Origin: Aulosira sp. FACHB-615
GTDB taxonomy: Bacteria; Cyanobacteriota; Cyanobacteriia; Cyanobacteriales; Nostocaceae
Length of the DNA stretch: 64,000 nucleotides
NCBI RefSeq assembly: GCF_014698045.1
Contig: NZ_JACJSE010000008.1
Coordinates: 186,001 to 250,000 of the forward strand
Reading direction: 5' to 3'
The position numbers and the translations under genes are program-made. Shown here one piece after another: positions 54,001-63,540 of the stretch. Each line of letters opens with the position of its first letter. Within the stretch, counting starts at the first letter, position 1. Under the pieces are notes generated by a model. The model was not told the origin of the DNA. It worked only from the letters and a program-made list of their open reading frames with translations, and did no database searches.

Positions 54001-54552
54001 TAAATCTTGTCCGGTGGTGAGATGACTCTCGACTCGAATCGGTGCGGAATTCTGCCCCATTTGTAAGCCAATTGGTACACTCATGGTTAACAATGGTGTA
54101 TTACTGGGATTTGTGGCACTAAATTCTGTACCATCGGCAAACTTTATACTATTGGCTGTTGTAGCGATAAATGAACCGCCAATATTTAAGCTGGCATTTT
54201 TCCCAAAAATTATCCCGGATGGGTTGAGTAAAAATAAGTTGGCGTTACCATTTGCTTGAATTAAACCATCAATATAGGAAACATGACCGCCTGTGACACG
54301 GCTAAATATATTTTGGATATCTGCGGCATTATGAAAGACTGCCGAGCCGTTGCTGGGAACTGAGAATTGGCTGAAGCTATGAAATAAATTATTGCCGACA
54401 CGGCTGCCGTTAGTGATGCTGTAATGATTACTACCTGTCACAGAGGTGTTGAGAGTCCCATCGGGAGTTACCTGAGCCTGAACATCACTATGATAAATAG
54501 CAGATGTCAAAATTGCACCAATTAAGCCCAAACCAGCAATAGTTATTTTCAT
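51085..54552 (-). CDS. TPS exoprotein, long chimeric form (copy 7)
   Basis: 1155 residues, the longest copy. Signal peptide to about residue 26; TPS motif NPSGIIFG from 110. From about residue 178 it departs from the others: repeated GRDLTLEA, GRNLTIQG, GGNLSLIS units, then a segment ending TRSFMTDDNGGSINL, then TAINGNLSIKGEE-type repeats up to about 600. This is the layout of a different cyanobacterial haemagglutinin subfamily. After about residue 690 it returns to the common type and keeps the shared tail (SWRRNAQGKIEL, LTCAAVP). It therefore looks like an in-frame fusion of two subfamilies. Confidence 0.88.
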   Translation of the reverse strand: MKITIAGLGLIGAILTSAIYHSDVQAQVTPDGTLNTSVTGSNHYSITNGSRVGNNLFHSFSQFSVPSNGSAVFHNAADIQNIFSRVTGGHVSYIDGLIQANGNANLFLLNPSGIIFGKNASLNIGGSFIATTANSIKFADGTEFSATNPSNTPLLTMSVPIGLQMGQNSAPIRVESHLTTGQDLTLEAGSLDLQGELVAGRDLTLKAQDTVKIRDHTTTPFLAQAGRNLTIQGNQNIDILALNHPVAALQSGGNLSLISNGNISGDAHFLSGGNLSFETLAGTPGKFVSLFDPIIYANGDVVFGDYTGVALKVEATGSIEGGNIVITGPDVSVPSTDPDYLILTTEPAAILRAGVASVPTSNLPQLGFTTGTVAGLPPGSIRVSSITTRSFMTDDNGGSINLTASGDIVAQGFESGSLGFFENGGNGGDIKLLANGNISIRYLNSSSSSFLRSGNGGDITVITTNGNLSVSGSIASYVSSFDGSPSAGDITLSATNGNLSVNGEIYAFADSEFGQNNNGGNITLTAINGNLSIKGEEDLISLISSSKSSGGNGGNITLTAINGNILNESNLVSFSYSYTGNSGQGGNIALTAQNGDILSNGSSLYSFSVAPQGTAKNGGSVTLDAQNRISGLNILTTSSSAEAGAVSILGRGDLEVTDLTIQTSKPMTIEAGFSLVTIVPSNETGRSGDVSISSAGNLTLTNTLIESDTKGRDSAGNVTLTSPGLTTLNNSQIFSTTNSTGQAGDVNVTTKRLSFLNGSSVNSSTSASGNAGDIIFNVPNTIELDNSTISANTSGSGKGGEIALNTGTLQLNNQSIISSNTTGIGNAGAIDVKANAIALNQSTISSQSSGSGDSGTVKFTTGTLDLIDNATVSTASSQSGKAGNLNITASDRINLQTGAQITSRSTGTGNGGTVEITGRSLILKQNAQISTSTVASDGGNLVLNLSDFLLMRDRSLLNAEAGGTGDGGNISINAPFVIGTGNSDIIANAVRGRGGNINITTNSILGLEYRNQLTADNDITASSEFGVNGTVQITAPNVNPNSGLNQLPANVNDPSQQIADGCSTNSGSSFVATGRGGIPQNPTQQIWGDRTWSDTRDISAFHKTQPAQAQIPKPPQPLVQATSWRRNAQGKIELIAAKSSSQIQRALTCAAVPQT

Positions 54553-54617
54553 TAATCTATTTCTTGTGTTCTATTCCATATTTATCTTTCCCCAGACAAT
54601 AATCTTTTTAACAGTAG

Positions 54618-57254
54618 TTAATTTTCGGCTACAGCCGCACAGGTTAAGGCTGATGGTATCGGTGAATTAGTATTAGCTGCAACAAGCTCAATTTTGCCTT
54701 GGGCGTTACGTCGCCAAGATGTAGCTTGCACAAGGGTTTCTGGTGATTTTGGCATTTGGGCTTGTACTGATTGTGTTTTATGGAATGCAGATATATCGCG
54801 GATGTCTGACCAGGTGCGATCGCTCGTAATATCCTGTGTGGGATTTTTGGGTACACCACCCCTACCGGTAGCCACAAAACTACTACCAGTATTGCCAATA
54901 CAACCACTAGCAATTTGTTGGGATGGATCGGTGAAATTATTTGGTAATTCTACTAAACCAGAATTGGGATCAACACCAACATTATCAATCTGCACAGTGC
55001 CATTAACATTGAATTGGGAACTAGCGGTAATATCATTGCTCAAAACTTCTCTGGGATTCAGCAGATTACGATACTTCAACCCAATCATTGCCTCAGTGGT
55101 GATGTGAATATTACCACCCCTGCCCTCGACTGCATTGGCAATAATGTCACTGTTTTCTAACCCGATAATATTGGGAGCATTAATTTTAATGTTACCCCCA
55201 TTACCGCCTGCCTCTGCACTGATGTAACTACCATGACGCATCAATAAAACATCACGCACTTGCAAGTTAATATTACCGCCTTCACCTGCCTTAGCTTCCG
55301 ATCGCAGTTTGCTTGCTTGATCCAACTTGAGATAATTAGCTTGGATCAGCATATTACCAGCATTTCCCGTATCTTTGCCACTCACTACAATTTCGCCGCG
55401 ATCGCTCAGACTCAAATTCTTCGTGGTCAGATTTACTGAACCCGCAACACCAGGGCCTGTGGAAGAAGCATACAATCCACTGGGGCCAGTCGCATCCAAC
55501 GAGTAAAGTAGTTGCCCACTCGGCACTTGACTGACACCTGCAATATTCACAGAATTGGCTTGAATAGCAATATTTCCGGCAGTACCGTAGGTTTCAGTTG
55601 AAGTGGAAATTCGACCTCCGTCGATTAAGTTGATTTGACCAACATTAAAAGTAATGTTGCCACCTTGTCCCTGACCTAAACTAATCAGTTTTTCAGTAGC
55701 GAAATCATAGTTACCATTTGTTGAGGCAAAAAATCGGCTGGCGACTCCTGTTGACGAACTACCAGCCACCGTTACTTCGTCAGCATTCACAATAATATTG
55801 CCCGATGCACCTTCACCATAAGTACCAGTCCGAATACCAGGGCCATTTAAGACTTCTAGTTTACCGACATTGAGAATGATGTCTCCACCCTTGCCAGTAG
55901 CGTATTCACGGTTACTCGTACTCATCCCGGTTAAAAATGCAGGTTCACCTGTGGCAGTTTCACCAGTCACACTTAAGTTTTGGGCTGTAACAATAATATT
56001 GCCCCCATCACCAGTACCTCTGGCGGTAGCACGCAATTCAGCCCCATCTCGAATGTTGACTTGTGCAGCATTAATGGAGACATTACCACCCCGACCTTGA
56101 GAATTATTCATGGTATTAGATGCTAAGGTACTCACACTAAATCGCTGTTTTGTTGGTGTATAGATTGCTTCCCCGACTAAATTGACAGTTGCAGCTTTAA
56201 CTGTGATGTTGCCTGAATCGCCAATTCCATAGGCACGGGTGTTAATTTGTGCGCCATTTAAAACATTGAGAGTTGGCGTTTCAATGGTCACATCCCCACC
56301 CCTTCCCTTAGCTGTTGGTTGGGAGTAAGCTGCAATTGCAGTGTTAGCCAGGGCTGGCTGACCAATTAGTTCTAGTGATTCCGAAGCTTTGATGAGAATG
56401 CCTTGTCCTGAACTTGTGCCTAAAGTGTGGGAAGTAATAGTAGAAGAGCCAGACAAAGTGATTTTCTGCCCTTGGAGAGCGATCGCACCACCTTGTTTTC
56501 CGCTACTATCAACCTTGGCTGCGTTCCTCAAGTTAATATTTTGGAACTGATTTACACGATTAAAATCTAAGCCAAATCCAGCCGTATTTGCCGACAGTCC
56601 CACAAAATTATTTGCCGCAACGCTACCTAATTCAACTCTGCCATCACTCGCAGTAATTGTACTCTGATCAAAATTTAAGTTACTGCCTACTAGCGCAAAC
56701 GTATTGTTTGCGGGAACTGCTAATTTTGCCCGATAAACGTTAATCGCACCAGAATTGCTGCCCATTTGCAAACCAATTGGGACATTCATCGTCAATAAGG
56801 GTGTGGTCATCGGATTGACGGTAAATTCATTGCCATCAGCAAATTTGATACTATTTGCAGTTGTGCCAATAAAAGAACCACCCACCTTTAACTGAGCTTT
56901 GTCCCCAAAGATAATCCCTGCTGGGTTAAGCAAAAACAGATTCACACCGCTATTAGTTTTGATAGAACCGTTAATGTAGGAAACATCACCACCAGTCACC
57001 CGGCTAAAAATGTTTTGGATGCCAGAAGTACTGTTGAAAGTGGCAGAACCGTCTTTAGGAATAGAGAATTGTTGAAAGCTATGAAATAAATTCTTGCCAA
57101 TAACAGTACCACCATTAATGGTATAGTTATTCATACCAGACACATCAGTGTTAAGAGTTCCATCTTGTATAACTTCTGCCTGAGCATGACTGTTACCCAT
57201 AGCCAAGATGTAGACTGCGCCAACTAAGCTTAAGTGAACAAAATTTAGTTTCAT
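54618..57254 (-). CDS. TPS exoprotein (copy 8)
   Basis: 878 residues. Signal peptide close to copies 3 and 5 (GAVYILAMGNSHAQA). TPS motifs NLFHSFQQFSIP and NPAGIIFGDKAQL (from 110). The body has its own beta-helix (VNQFQNINLRNAAKVDSSGK, GVSQVPSGQLLYSLDATGPS). Tail with GRGGVPKNP, SWRRNAQGKIEL, LTCAAVAEN. Gaps to neighbours are 65 and 92 bp, with no terminator visible, so read-through along the array is likely. Confidence 0.88.
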   Translation of the reverse strand: MKLNFVHLSLVGAVYILAMGNSHAQAEVIQDGTLNTDVSGMNNYTINGGTVIGKNLFHSFQQFSIPKDGSATFNSTSGIQNIFSRVTGGDVSYINGSIKTNSGVNLFLLNPAGIIFGDKAQLKVGGSFIGTTANSIKFADGNEFTVNPMTTPLLTMNVPIGLQMGSNSGAINVYRAKLAVPANNTFALVGSNLNFDQSTITASDGRVELGSVAANNFVGLSANTAGFGLDFNRVNQFQNINLRNAAKVDSSGKQGGAIALQGQKITLSGSSTITSHTLGTSSGQGILIKASESLELIGQPALANTAIAAYSQPTAKGRGGDVTIETPTLNVLNGAQINTRAYGIGDSGNITVKAATVNLVGEAIYTPTKQRFSVSTLASNTMNNSQGRGGNVSINAAQVNIRDGAELRATARGTGDGGNIIVTAQNLSVTGETATGEPAFLTGMSTSNREYATGKGGDIILNVGKLEVLNGPGIRTGTYGEGASGNIIVNADEVTVAGSSSTGVASRFFASTNGNYDFATEKLISLGQGQGGNITFNVGQINLIDGGRISTSTETYGTAGNIAIQANSVNIAGVSQVPSGQLLYSLDATGPSGLYASSTGPGVAGSVNLTTKNLSLSDRGEIVVSGKDTGNAGNMLIQANYLKLDQASKLRSEAKAGEGGNINLQVRDVLLMRHGSYISAEAGGNGGNIKINAPNIIGLENSDIIANAVEGRGGNIHITTEAMIGLKYRNLLNPREVLSNDITASSQFNVNGTVQIDNVGVDPNSGLVELPNNFTDPSQQIASGCIGNTGSSFVATGRGGVPKNPTQDITSDRTWSDIRDISAFHKTQSVQAQMPKSPETLVQATSWRRNAQGKIELVAANTNSPIPSALTCAAVAEN

Positions 57255-57346
57255 CAGCCAAACTTGTAATGATCTGCTTGCTGTCTAGTCTTCCCTAGAT
57301 GAAGTGAGTAATTTGCTTGGCCGTGTAATTTTGTAGTGAAATTTTT

Positions 57347-59785
57347 TCAGCTTTTATTAACAGCAGAACAAGTTAATGAGGGTGATAAATTCACAGAAGA
57401 TTTATCAGCAATTAACTCTATTTTTCCTTGGGCATTACGTCGCCATGATGTAGCTTGGACAAGTATTTCTGGTGATTTTGGTTTTTGGGCTTGTGCTGGT
57501 TTTGTCTGGTGGAATGCAGATATATTGCGGGTGTCTGACCAAGTGCGATCGCTCCAAACTTCCTGTGTGGGGTTTTGCATTATTCCACCTCTACCTGTAG
57601 CGACAAAACTACTACCATTGGTATTAGAACAACCACTAGCAATTTGTTGCGATTGCTCAGTGAAATTTCCAGGCAGTTCAACTAAACCAGAATTTGGATC
57701 AACACCAACATTGTTAATTTCCACTGTACCATTCACCCCAAATTGCGAACTGGCAGTAATATCATTTTCTAGGGTCAATTGCGGACGATATGCTAAACCG
57801 ATAATTCCTTGAGTAGTGATGTTAATATTGCCACCCCGACCTTGAACTGCATTGGCAATAATATCACTATCTTCTAAGCCCACGATGATTGGAGAATTAA
57901 TTGTGATACTGCCACCATCACCTGTACCTCCTGCTGTCGCAATAATCTTGCTACCGTGGCGCAAAAGCAACACATCAGATTGCAGATTAATGCTTCCGCC
58001 TCTTCCTGAATTGGTGTTAGCCAAAATTTTGCCAGCATTATCTAGCTTGATCATCTCTGCATTAATGTAGAGATTTCCGGCATTACCAACTCCTTGATGA
58101 TTGACTCGCACCAATCCCCCATCTGTAATTTCTAAGATTGGTGTATTAATAATCAGATCCCCTGAATTACCTGTAGGCAAAGCAGATAGTCCGAAAGCTT
58201 TTTGAAAGCTTAAAGGTAGAACCGTTGCACTCGCACCAATCTGACCTGATTTACCCGATGCGGCACTCACACCACTCACAAGAATCTTCTCTGAAGCATT
58301 AATTTGTAAAGTTCCAGCATTGCCTTGACCAAGGGTAGTAGCCCCAATACCTGCGCCTTGAGATACTTTTAGCCTGGGTGTATTGATAGTGACATTCCCT
58401 GCATTCCCCCTATTAAAGCTAACAGTTCCCAGCAAAGTGGCACTGAAACTGATGGGAGTTTCACCAGACAAATCAATAGACTCAGAAGCAGTGACAAATA
58501 AGTTTCCGGTTGAGCCACGACCGAAACTAGCACCTGTAATCGAACCGCCATCTTGGGCTTGCAATTGCCGTGTTGTGACTTGAATATCACCAGCCCTTCC
58601 CACTCCACGAGTTTCTGACATAATCCCACTCCGATTGGTTGCAGGTTTTAAAGGTGAAAACCCAATCAGTTGTATAGAATCTGCCTCTACGAAAATATTT
58701 CCTGCCCTTCCAGAACCGTATGTATGAGCGTTAATTCTTCCCCCATCTTGAAGTAGTAATTTTGGTGCAGTAATCGTCACATTACCACCAGCACCAGTGA
58801 TGCTATTCGTCACCAATAGGCTTTGGCTAAATCCAAAATTACCAACTCCTCGAAGTTCTAGAGACTCACTGGCATTGACTATAATATCGCCAGAACCTTG
58901 ATTTCCTTGGTTGGTGAGCAGAATTACAGAACCTTCCTTCACACTAATATTTCTGCCTTGTAATTGAATCGAACCGCCAGATGTACCACTGGTGTTAGCA
59001 AGAGCTTGATCTGAAAAGCGAATATCTCCGAACTTCTGCACATTGCTATAGTCAAAATTCCAGCCGAGAGATGATGAACTGAGATTAACTGTTCCAGCAG
59101 CACTGCCAAGTTCTAAATGTCCAGAAGGGGCGCTCACAATGCCACCATCTAAGTCAATGTCTCCTCCTATAAGTGCTAGAGTTTTACCAGAAACCTGCAA
59201 ACCAATGGGTGTTGTTCCCATCTGAGGTGGTGTATTTCCTTCTATCAAACGATGTCCGGTATTTTGGACAGTAATTTTTCCAGGATTCTGCCCTATCTGT
59301 AAGCCGATGGGGACACTCATGGTTAATACAGGGGATTGAGTTATGTCGGTATTAAACACCTTACCATCAGCAAATTTAATACTATGGGCTGTAGTTCCGA
59401 CAAATGAACCACCAATACTTAAACTGGCATTCTTCCCAAAAATAATCCCCGCAGGATTGAGTAAGAATAAGTTGGCACTACCATTAGCACTGATAGCGCC
59501 ATCTATGTTGGAAACATTACCACCAGTCACTCGACTAAAAATATTTTGAATATCAGTAGCATTATCAAATGATGCTGAACTACCTGTAGGTAGGGAAAAT
59601 TCGCGGAAGCTATGAAATAAATTGTTACCAACACGAGTGCCATCAGTTATGCTGTAATTATTACTACCGATCACATCAGTGTTGAGTGTGTTGTCAGGAG
59701 TTACTTGGGCGTGAACATAACTGTTGTCAAAAGCACAGATACAGATCGCGCCAAGAACAGCAAACCAGACAAAAGTTAATTTCAT
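57347..59785 (-). CDS. TPS exoprotein (copy 9)
   Basis: 812 residues. Signal peptide to about residue 26, TPS motifs NLFHSFREFSLP and NPAGIIFG (from 110). The body has units such as NLFVTASESIDLSGETPISF and GRAGNIFVEADSIQLIGFSP. The tail reads GRGGIMQNP instead of IPQNP and ends SVNLSPSLTCSAVNK, matching copy 4 and the decayed copy; the sequence around the stop codon is nearly the same in all three. Confidence 0.88.
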   Translation of the reverse strand: MKLTFVWFAVLGAICICAFDNSYVHAQVTPDNTLNTDVIGSNNYSITDGTRVGNNLFHSFREFSLPTGSSASFDNATDIQNIFSRVTGGNVSNIDGAISANGSANLFLLNPAGIIFGKNASLSIGGSFVGTTAHSIKFADGKVFNTDITQSPVLTMSVPIGLQIGQNPGKITVQNTGHRLIEGNTPPQMGTTPIGLQVSGKTLALIGGDIDLDGGIVSAPSGHLELGSAAGTVNLSSSSLGWNFDYSNVQKFGDIRFSDQALANTSGTSGGSIQLQGRNISVKEGSVILLTNQGNQGSGDIIVNASESLELRGVGNFGFSQSLLVTNSITGAGGNVTITAPKLLLQDGGRINAHTYGSGRAGNIFVEADSIQLIGFSPLKPATNRSGIMSETRGVGRAGDIQVTTRQLQAQDGGSITGASFGRGSTGNLFVTASESIDLSGETPISFSATLLGTVSFNRGNAGNVTINTPRLKVSQGAGIGATTLGQGNAGTLQINASEKILVSGVSAASGKSGQIGASATVLPLSFQKAFGLSALPTGNSGDLIINTPILEITDGGLVRVNHQGVGNAGNLYINAEMIKLDNAGKILANTNSGRGGSINLQSDVLLLRHGSKIIATAGGTGDGGSITINSPIIVGLEDSDIIANAVQGRGGNINITTQGIIGLAYRPQLTLENDITASSQFGVNGTVEINNVGVDPNSGLVELPGNFTEQSQQIASGCSNTNGSSFVATGRGGIMQNPTQEVWSDRTWSDTRNISAFHQTKPAQAQKPKSPEILVQATSWRRNAQGKIELIADKSSVNLSPSLTCSAVNKS

Positions 59786-59849
59786 TAATCCAGTTTTTGT
59801 TTTTACTACGTATCTATAGTTCCCAATTCAGTAAATTGTGTAACGGTAA

Positions 59850-62354
59850 TTAATTTTCGGCTACAGCAGTACAGGTTAAGGCTGGTGATATCTGCGAAGA
59901 AGATTTAACTGCCACTAACTCAATTTTTCCTTGGGCGTTACGTCGCCAGCCAGTTGCTTGGACAAGGGTTTTTGGGGATTTAGGGATTTGTGCTTGTGCT
60001 GGTTTTGTGGTGTGGAATGCAGAGATGTCACGAGTGTCTGACCAAGTGCGATCGCTTCTCAATTCCTGTGTCGGATTCTGCGGTATCCCGCCTCGTCCTG
60101 TAGCCACAAAACTACTGCCATTTGTATTAGAACAACCACTGGCAATTTGTTGTGATGTATCAGTGACATTTGCTGGTAATTCTACTAAACCAGAATTGGG
60201 ATCAACACCAATGTTGTTAATTTCCACTGTGCCATTGACATTAAACTGGGAACTAGCAGTGATATCATTTGTTTGGTCTGTGCGGGGAGTCAGGGTATTG
60301 CGGTATTCTAGACCAATAATCCCTTGGGTTGTAATGCTAATATTCCCACCACGACCTTGAACAGCATTGGCGATGATGTCGCTGTTTTCCAAGCCCACAA
60401 TTACTGGTGAGTGAATTGACAAGTTCCCACCATTCCCTGTAATCGCAGCAGTAGCAGAAATAAAGCTACCATGCCGCATTAACAGATAATCTTGCAAATT
60501 TAATCCGACATTTCCTCCATTTCCAGAGGCGGTTGATGCAGTGATACTACTTTGGTTATCTAGAAAAATCGAGTTGGCATTAATCTGCAAATCCCCTGCC
60601 TTACCGAGTCCTTCGTTTCGCACACTGGTATATGCCCCATCGGCGATCCGTAATGAAGGTGTGTTAATAGTGAGAGAACCTGCGTCACCTTTGGGAAAGG
60701 GAGGGAATCCATAGACAGCTTGAGTGATGGGATCGGCTATCTCCGCGTTAGAAACGATGCGGCTCGATAGTACTGAACCTTTAGCCTTACCCTGAATATT
60801 CACGTATTCAGAAGCGTTAATTACAACATTACCAGCCGAACCTGTAGTCACGGTAGTAGACCCTAAAAATCCCCCATCCCGAACCACTAACCTGGATGTT
60901 TTGATTAACGTATCATCGGCATTACCAGAACCTACCGTTGATGAACCTATGGTAGTTGGTGAAAGTGTGATAGAGTTGTTGCCCACAATTTCGATTAAGT
61001 CTTTTGCATTAATTTGCACTATCCCACTTTTTCCTGCACCTGCGGTGACAGAGAAAATAGCTCCATCCAAAAGCTTGACGTTGCCAGATGAGACTGTAAG
61101 ATTGCCTGCATGGGTAGAACTTAACGTGTATGTTGCCAAACTAGACTTGTTACCATTGCTGGGGGCAAAACCATCTAAAACGATTGAGTCTGCAATATTG
61201 GCTGTAATCTTGCCACCAGAACCTTGATTAAATATCCTGGTAGCGATTTGTCCACCATTTTGGATGGATAGCTGTTTGGCAGAGATGGTTATATCACCTA
61301 TTTGACCCGTTCCTAAATTGTCACTTTGGATAATACTTCCAATACTGCCATCGGTAACATTCCCCGTGAGATTCAGGGACTCAGTGGCCTTGACTGTAAT
61401 TCCCCTAGAAATTTGTGCGCCTAAGTTTTGCAGTAAAATAGCAGAGCCATCGCTCAAGTTTATATTTCGCCCTTGGAGTTGAATCGAGCCATTGCTACCA
61501 CTAGCATCAAGCAGTGATTGGTTTGTCAGGTGGATATCGTTGAATTGCGCCACGGCTGAATAATCTCCCTCCCAACCTGTAATAGTGGGTTTGAGTTTGA
61601 CTTGACCTTCGCTCACACTCCCTACTTCTAGATGTCCACCTCCATTAGTGCTAACAATTCCACCGGAGAAATTAACTGCGCTACCGATCAGCATCAGTGT
61701 ATTGCCTGTCTCCACTTGTAACCCAATAGAATTATTGCTGCGATCTGCGGGACTGAAAATGCCAGTGGTTAAGCGATGTCCGCTATTCTGCACACTAATC
61801 TCCCCTGAGTTTTTCCCCATCTGCAAGCCAATTGGTACACTCATAGTCAGCAAAGGAGTACCCGAAGCATTCACAGCACTGAATTCTACACCATCAGCAA
61901 ATTTGATACTATTGGCAGTCGTCGCCACAAAGGAACCACTAATATTTAACGAAGCTTTCTCCCCAAAGATAATCCCGTTGGGATTCATTAAAAATAAACT
62001 GACGGGGTTACTGCTATTGAGCGTGCTAATCATCCCATTAATATGAGAAATATTTCCACCCGTTACACGGCTAAATATCGTTGTAATATCTGGAGTATTC
62101 TTTAAATCAAAAGTGGCGGTTTTACCTGTTTCTACAGAAAAGTTACTAAAACTGTGGAATAAATTATTACCTTTATTTATGCCATCGGTAATAGTATAGT
62201 CATTGCCATTAATGCTGACACTGGTATGAGTTGTGTTATCTTGTATAACCTGAGCCAAGGTTGGTGTTGATAGAGATGATGTTGCGATCGCCGTTGTGAA
62301 TGCAGCTAAAAGCCACTGTTGGTAGTACCTTGTCTTTCCATAGGTTAATCTCAT
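59850..62354 (-). CDS. TPS exoprotein with a divergent N-terminus (copy 10)
   Basis: 834 residues from ATG 62354; a TTG two codons earlier is possible. The N-terminus is unlike the other copies: a basic start MRLTYGKTRYYQQW, hydrophobic core and cleavage near LAQ (about 34). Its TPS domain has the textbook NPNGIIFGEKASL (from about 114) rather than NPAG and NLFHSFSNFSVE, so it may be the older form or use another transporter. From about residue 125 it follows the array type and ends in the shared tail (GRGGIPQNP, GWRRNAQGKIEL, LTCTAVAEN). It is the first complete exoprotein after a 510-bp gap, probably with its own promoter. Confidence 0.87.
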   Translation of the reverse strand: MRLTYGKTRYYQQWLLAAFTTAIATSSLSTPTLAQVIQDNTTHTSVSINGNDYTITDGINKGNNLFHSFSNFSVETGKTATFDLKNTPDITTIFSRVTGGNISHINGMISTLNSSNPVSLFLMNPNGIIFGEKASLNISGSFVATTANSIKFADGVEFSAVNASGTPLLTMSVPIGLQMGKNSGEISVQNSGHRLTTGIFSPADRSNNSIGLQVETGNTLMLIGSAVNFSGGIVSTNGGGHLEVGSVSEGQVKLKPTITGWEGDYSAVAQFNDIHLTNQSLLDASGSNGSIQLQGRNINLSDGSAILLQNLGAQISRGITVKATESLNLTGNVTDGSIGSIIQSDNLGTGQIGDITISAKQLSIQNGGQIATRIFNQGSGGKITANIADSIVLDGFAPSNGNKSSLATYTLSSTHAGNLTVSSGNVKLLDGAIFSVTAGAGKSGIVQINAKDLIEIVGNNSITLSPTTIGSSTVGSGNADDTLIKTSRLVVRDGGFLGSTTVTTGSAGNVVINASEYVNIQGKAKGSVLSSRIVSNAEIADPITQAVYGFPPFPKGDAGSLTINTPSLRIADGAYTSVRNEGLGKAGDLQINANSIFLDNQSSITASTASGNGGNVGLNLQDYLLMRHGSFISATAAITGNGGNLSIHSPVIVGLENSDIIANAVQGRGGNISITTQGIIGLEYRNTLTPRTDQTNDITASSQFNVNGTVEINNIGVDPNSGLVELPANVTDTSQQIASGCSNTNGSSFVATGRGGIPQNPTQELRSDRTWSDTRDISAFHTTKPAQAQIPKSPKTLVQATGWRRNAQGKIELVAVKSSSQISPALTCTAVAEN

Positions 62355-62360
62355 ACCCAA

Positions 62361-62872
62361 TACCTAAACTTTGTTGCCTGACCATATACTTCCCGTGACA
62401 GTATAATTAATAACTAAACTTGATTTTTCTTAACAGCAGCGAGAATGACTATCTAGCAAAGAATTTGGTATTACAATGGCTATTTTTTTGAAGTGTAAGG
62501 AGAACTATTTTTAACATTAAAATGCGGACATACGGAATGATTACTGAGGATATGGACATTAGATATATAGGACTCATATTTGATTTGGGAAAAAAATCAG
62601 CACACCCAGAGCAGGCTTCTTTCCTACTCCCTACTCCCCATTCCCTACTCTTTCAAGGGCAGGTTTTTAAACCTTCGATAAATAGTTGAGAATATTCTCA
62701 ATTATGAAACGTAGTTTTAACTGTTCAGACAATAATTTTGGTTTTAAAAGCCCAAAAATTTGTCTAATAAAAAAAGCCTGCCCTTGAAAGCATTCCCTAC
62801 TCCCTGCTTACACAACTAGATTCAGGAATCAAACCGTATTCCTATAGTAGGGGATAGGTAATATGTGACAGT
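62361..62872. other. Intergenic region upstream of copy 10
   Basis: Holds the promoter region of copy 10 (to about 62560), heptamer-type CTACTCCCTA runs at 62625-62650 and 62790-62810, and a MITE-like element between them. No gene is visible. Confidence 0.5.
62650..62790. mobile_element. 141-bp MITE-like element with 20-bp terminal inverted repeats
   Basis: CTTTCAAGGGCAGGTTTTTA at the left and, in reverse complement, CTTTCAAGGGCAGGCTTTTT at the right differ at only two positions. The interior is AT-rich and non-coding, with a small GAGAATATTCTC palindrome near 62689-62700. It sits within a heptamer repeat tract; a target duplication is not clear. Confidence 0.7.
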
Positions 62873-63490
62873 TTACAAAGTACCTTGAAAAATCTGATTA
62901 GCAGTTAGTTGTAAATTTGGAAAAGTGAGAGATAAAATCCGTTCGGAATTTCTAAATTGAGTAACTTGATATTCTTCGTCAACTAAATGGTAAATAGAAA
63001 TTGTTGGTTGTTTAGGATTACCAATAAATTTTTTAGCTCCCAAAGCAGCATAATCGACAATCCAATATTCGGGAATTTTCATGGCTTCATAGTTCCCTAA
63101 CTTAGTATAGTAATCATCTTCCCAGTTTGTACTCACAACCTCAATAATCAAAGGAATAGATTCACTGTGCATGACGGTCGATTCTTTGTCCCATAGTTCC
63201 TCATTATGAAGATTAGCATCATTAATCAAAACCACATCTGGCGAGTAACCAGATGATTTTCTTGGTGGTTTGACTAATGCTGTCTTAGGGATAAAGTATG
63301 GTAATTTTAAGCGTTTATATTCAACAGTGATTTCTCCTGCTAAAAAACCCGTAACTTTTTCATGTTTTCCACTTGGTTGAGGCATTTCTACGACTATTCC
63401 ATCATGTAGTTCGTAACGTTTTCCGGTGTTTTCCGGCAGCCATGCCACAAATTGTTCAAAGGTTAATAGTTTGGGTAAAACTTGAGCCAT
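62873..63490 (-). CDS. Uma2-family (DUF820) restriction endonuclease-like protein
   Basis: 205 residues from ATG 63490, with GGAGG about 9 bases upstream; the longer frame to 63535 lies over that site and is rejected. The PD-(D/E)xK-like core is intact: ELHDGIVVEMPQPSGKHEKV, GYSPDVVLIND, PLIIEVVSTNWEDDYYTKLG, and YEAMKIPEYWIVD. Uma2 proteins are very numerous in cyanobacteria, and their function is unproved. It lies 50 bp downstream of the edge exoprotein and is followed by a repeat-rich gap, so it interrupts the array as an independent cassette. Confidence 0.88.
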   Translation of the reverse strand: MAQVLPKLLTFEQFVAWLPENTGKRYELHDGIVVEMPQPSGKHEKVTGFLAGEITVEYKRLKLPYFIPKTALVKPPRKSSGYSPDVVLINDANLHNEELWDKESTVMHSESIPLIIEVVSTNWEDDYYTKLGNYEAMKIPEYWIVDYAALGAKKFIGNPKQPTISIYHLVDEEYQVTQFRNSERILSLTFPNLQLTANQIFQGTL

Positions 63491-63540
63491 GACAAAACCT
63501 CCGCTTGTTTTGACTTTAGCATTCTGAGCAACCAAAGTGA

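Noticed and set aside
62380..62420. Second CAST-like end (GTGACAGTATAATTAATAAC near 62392)
   Set aside because: Has the GTGACAG word but lacks the paired TGTCAT, the TGTA terminus and any repeat of the unit.
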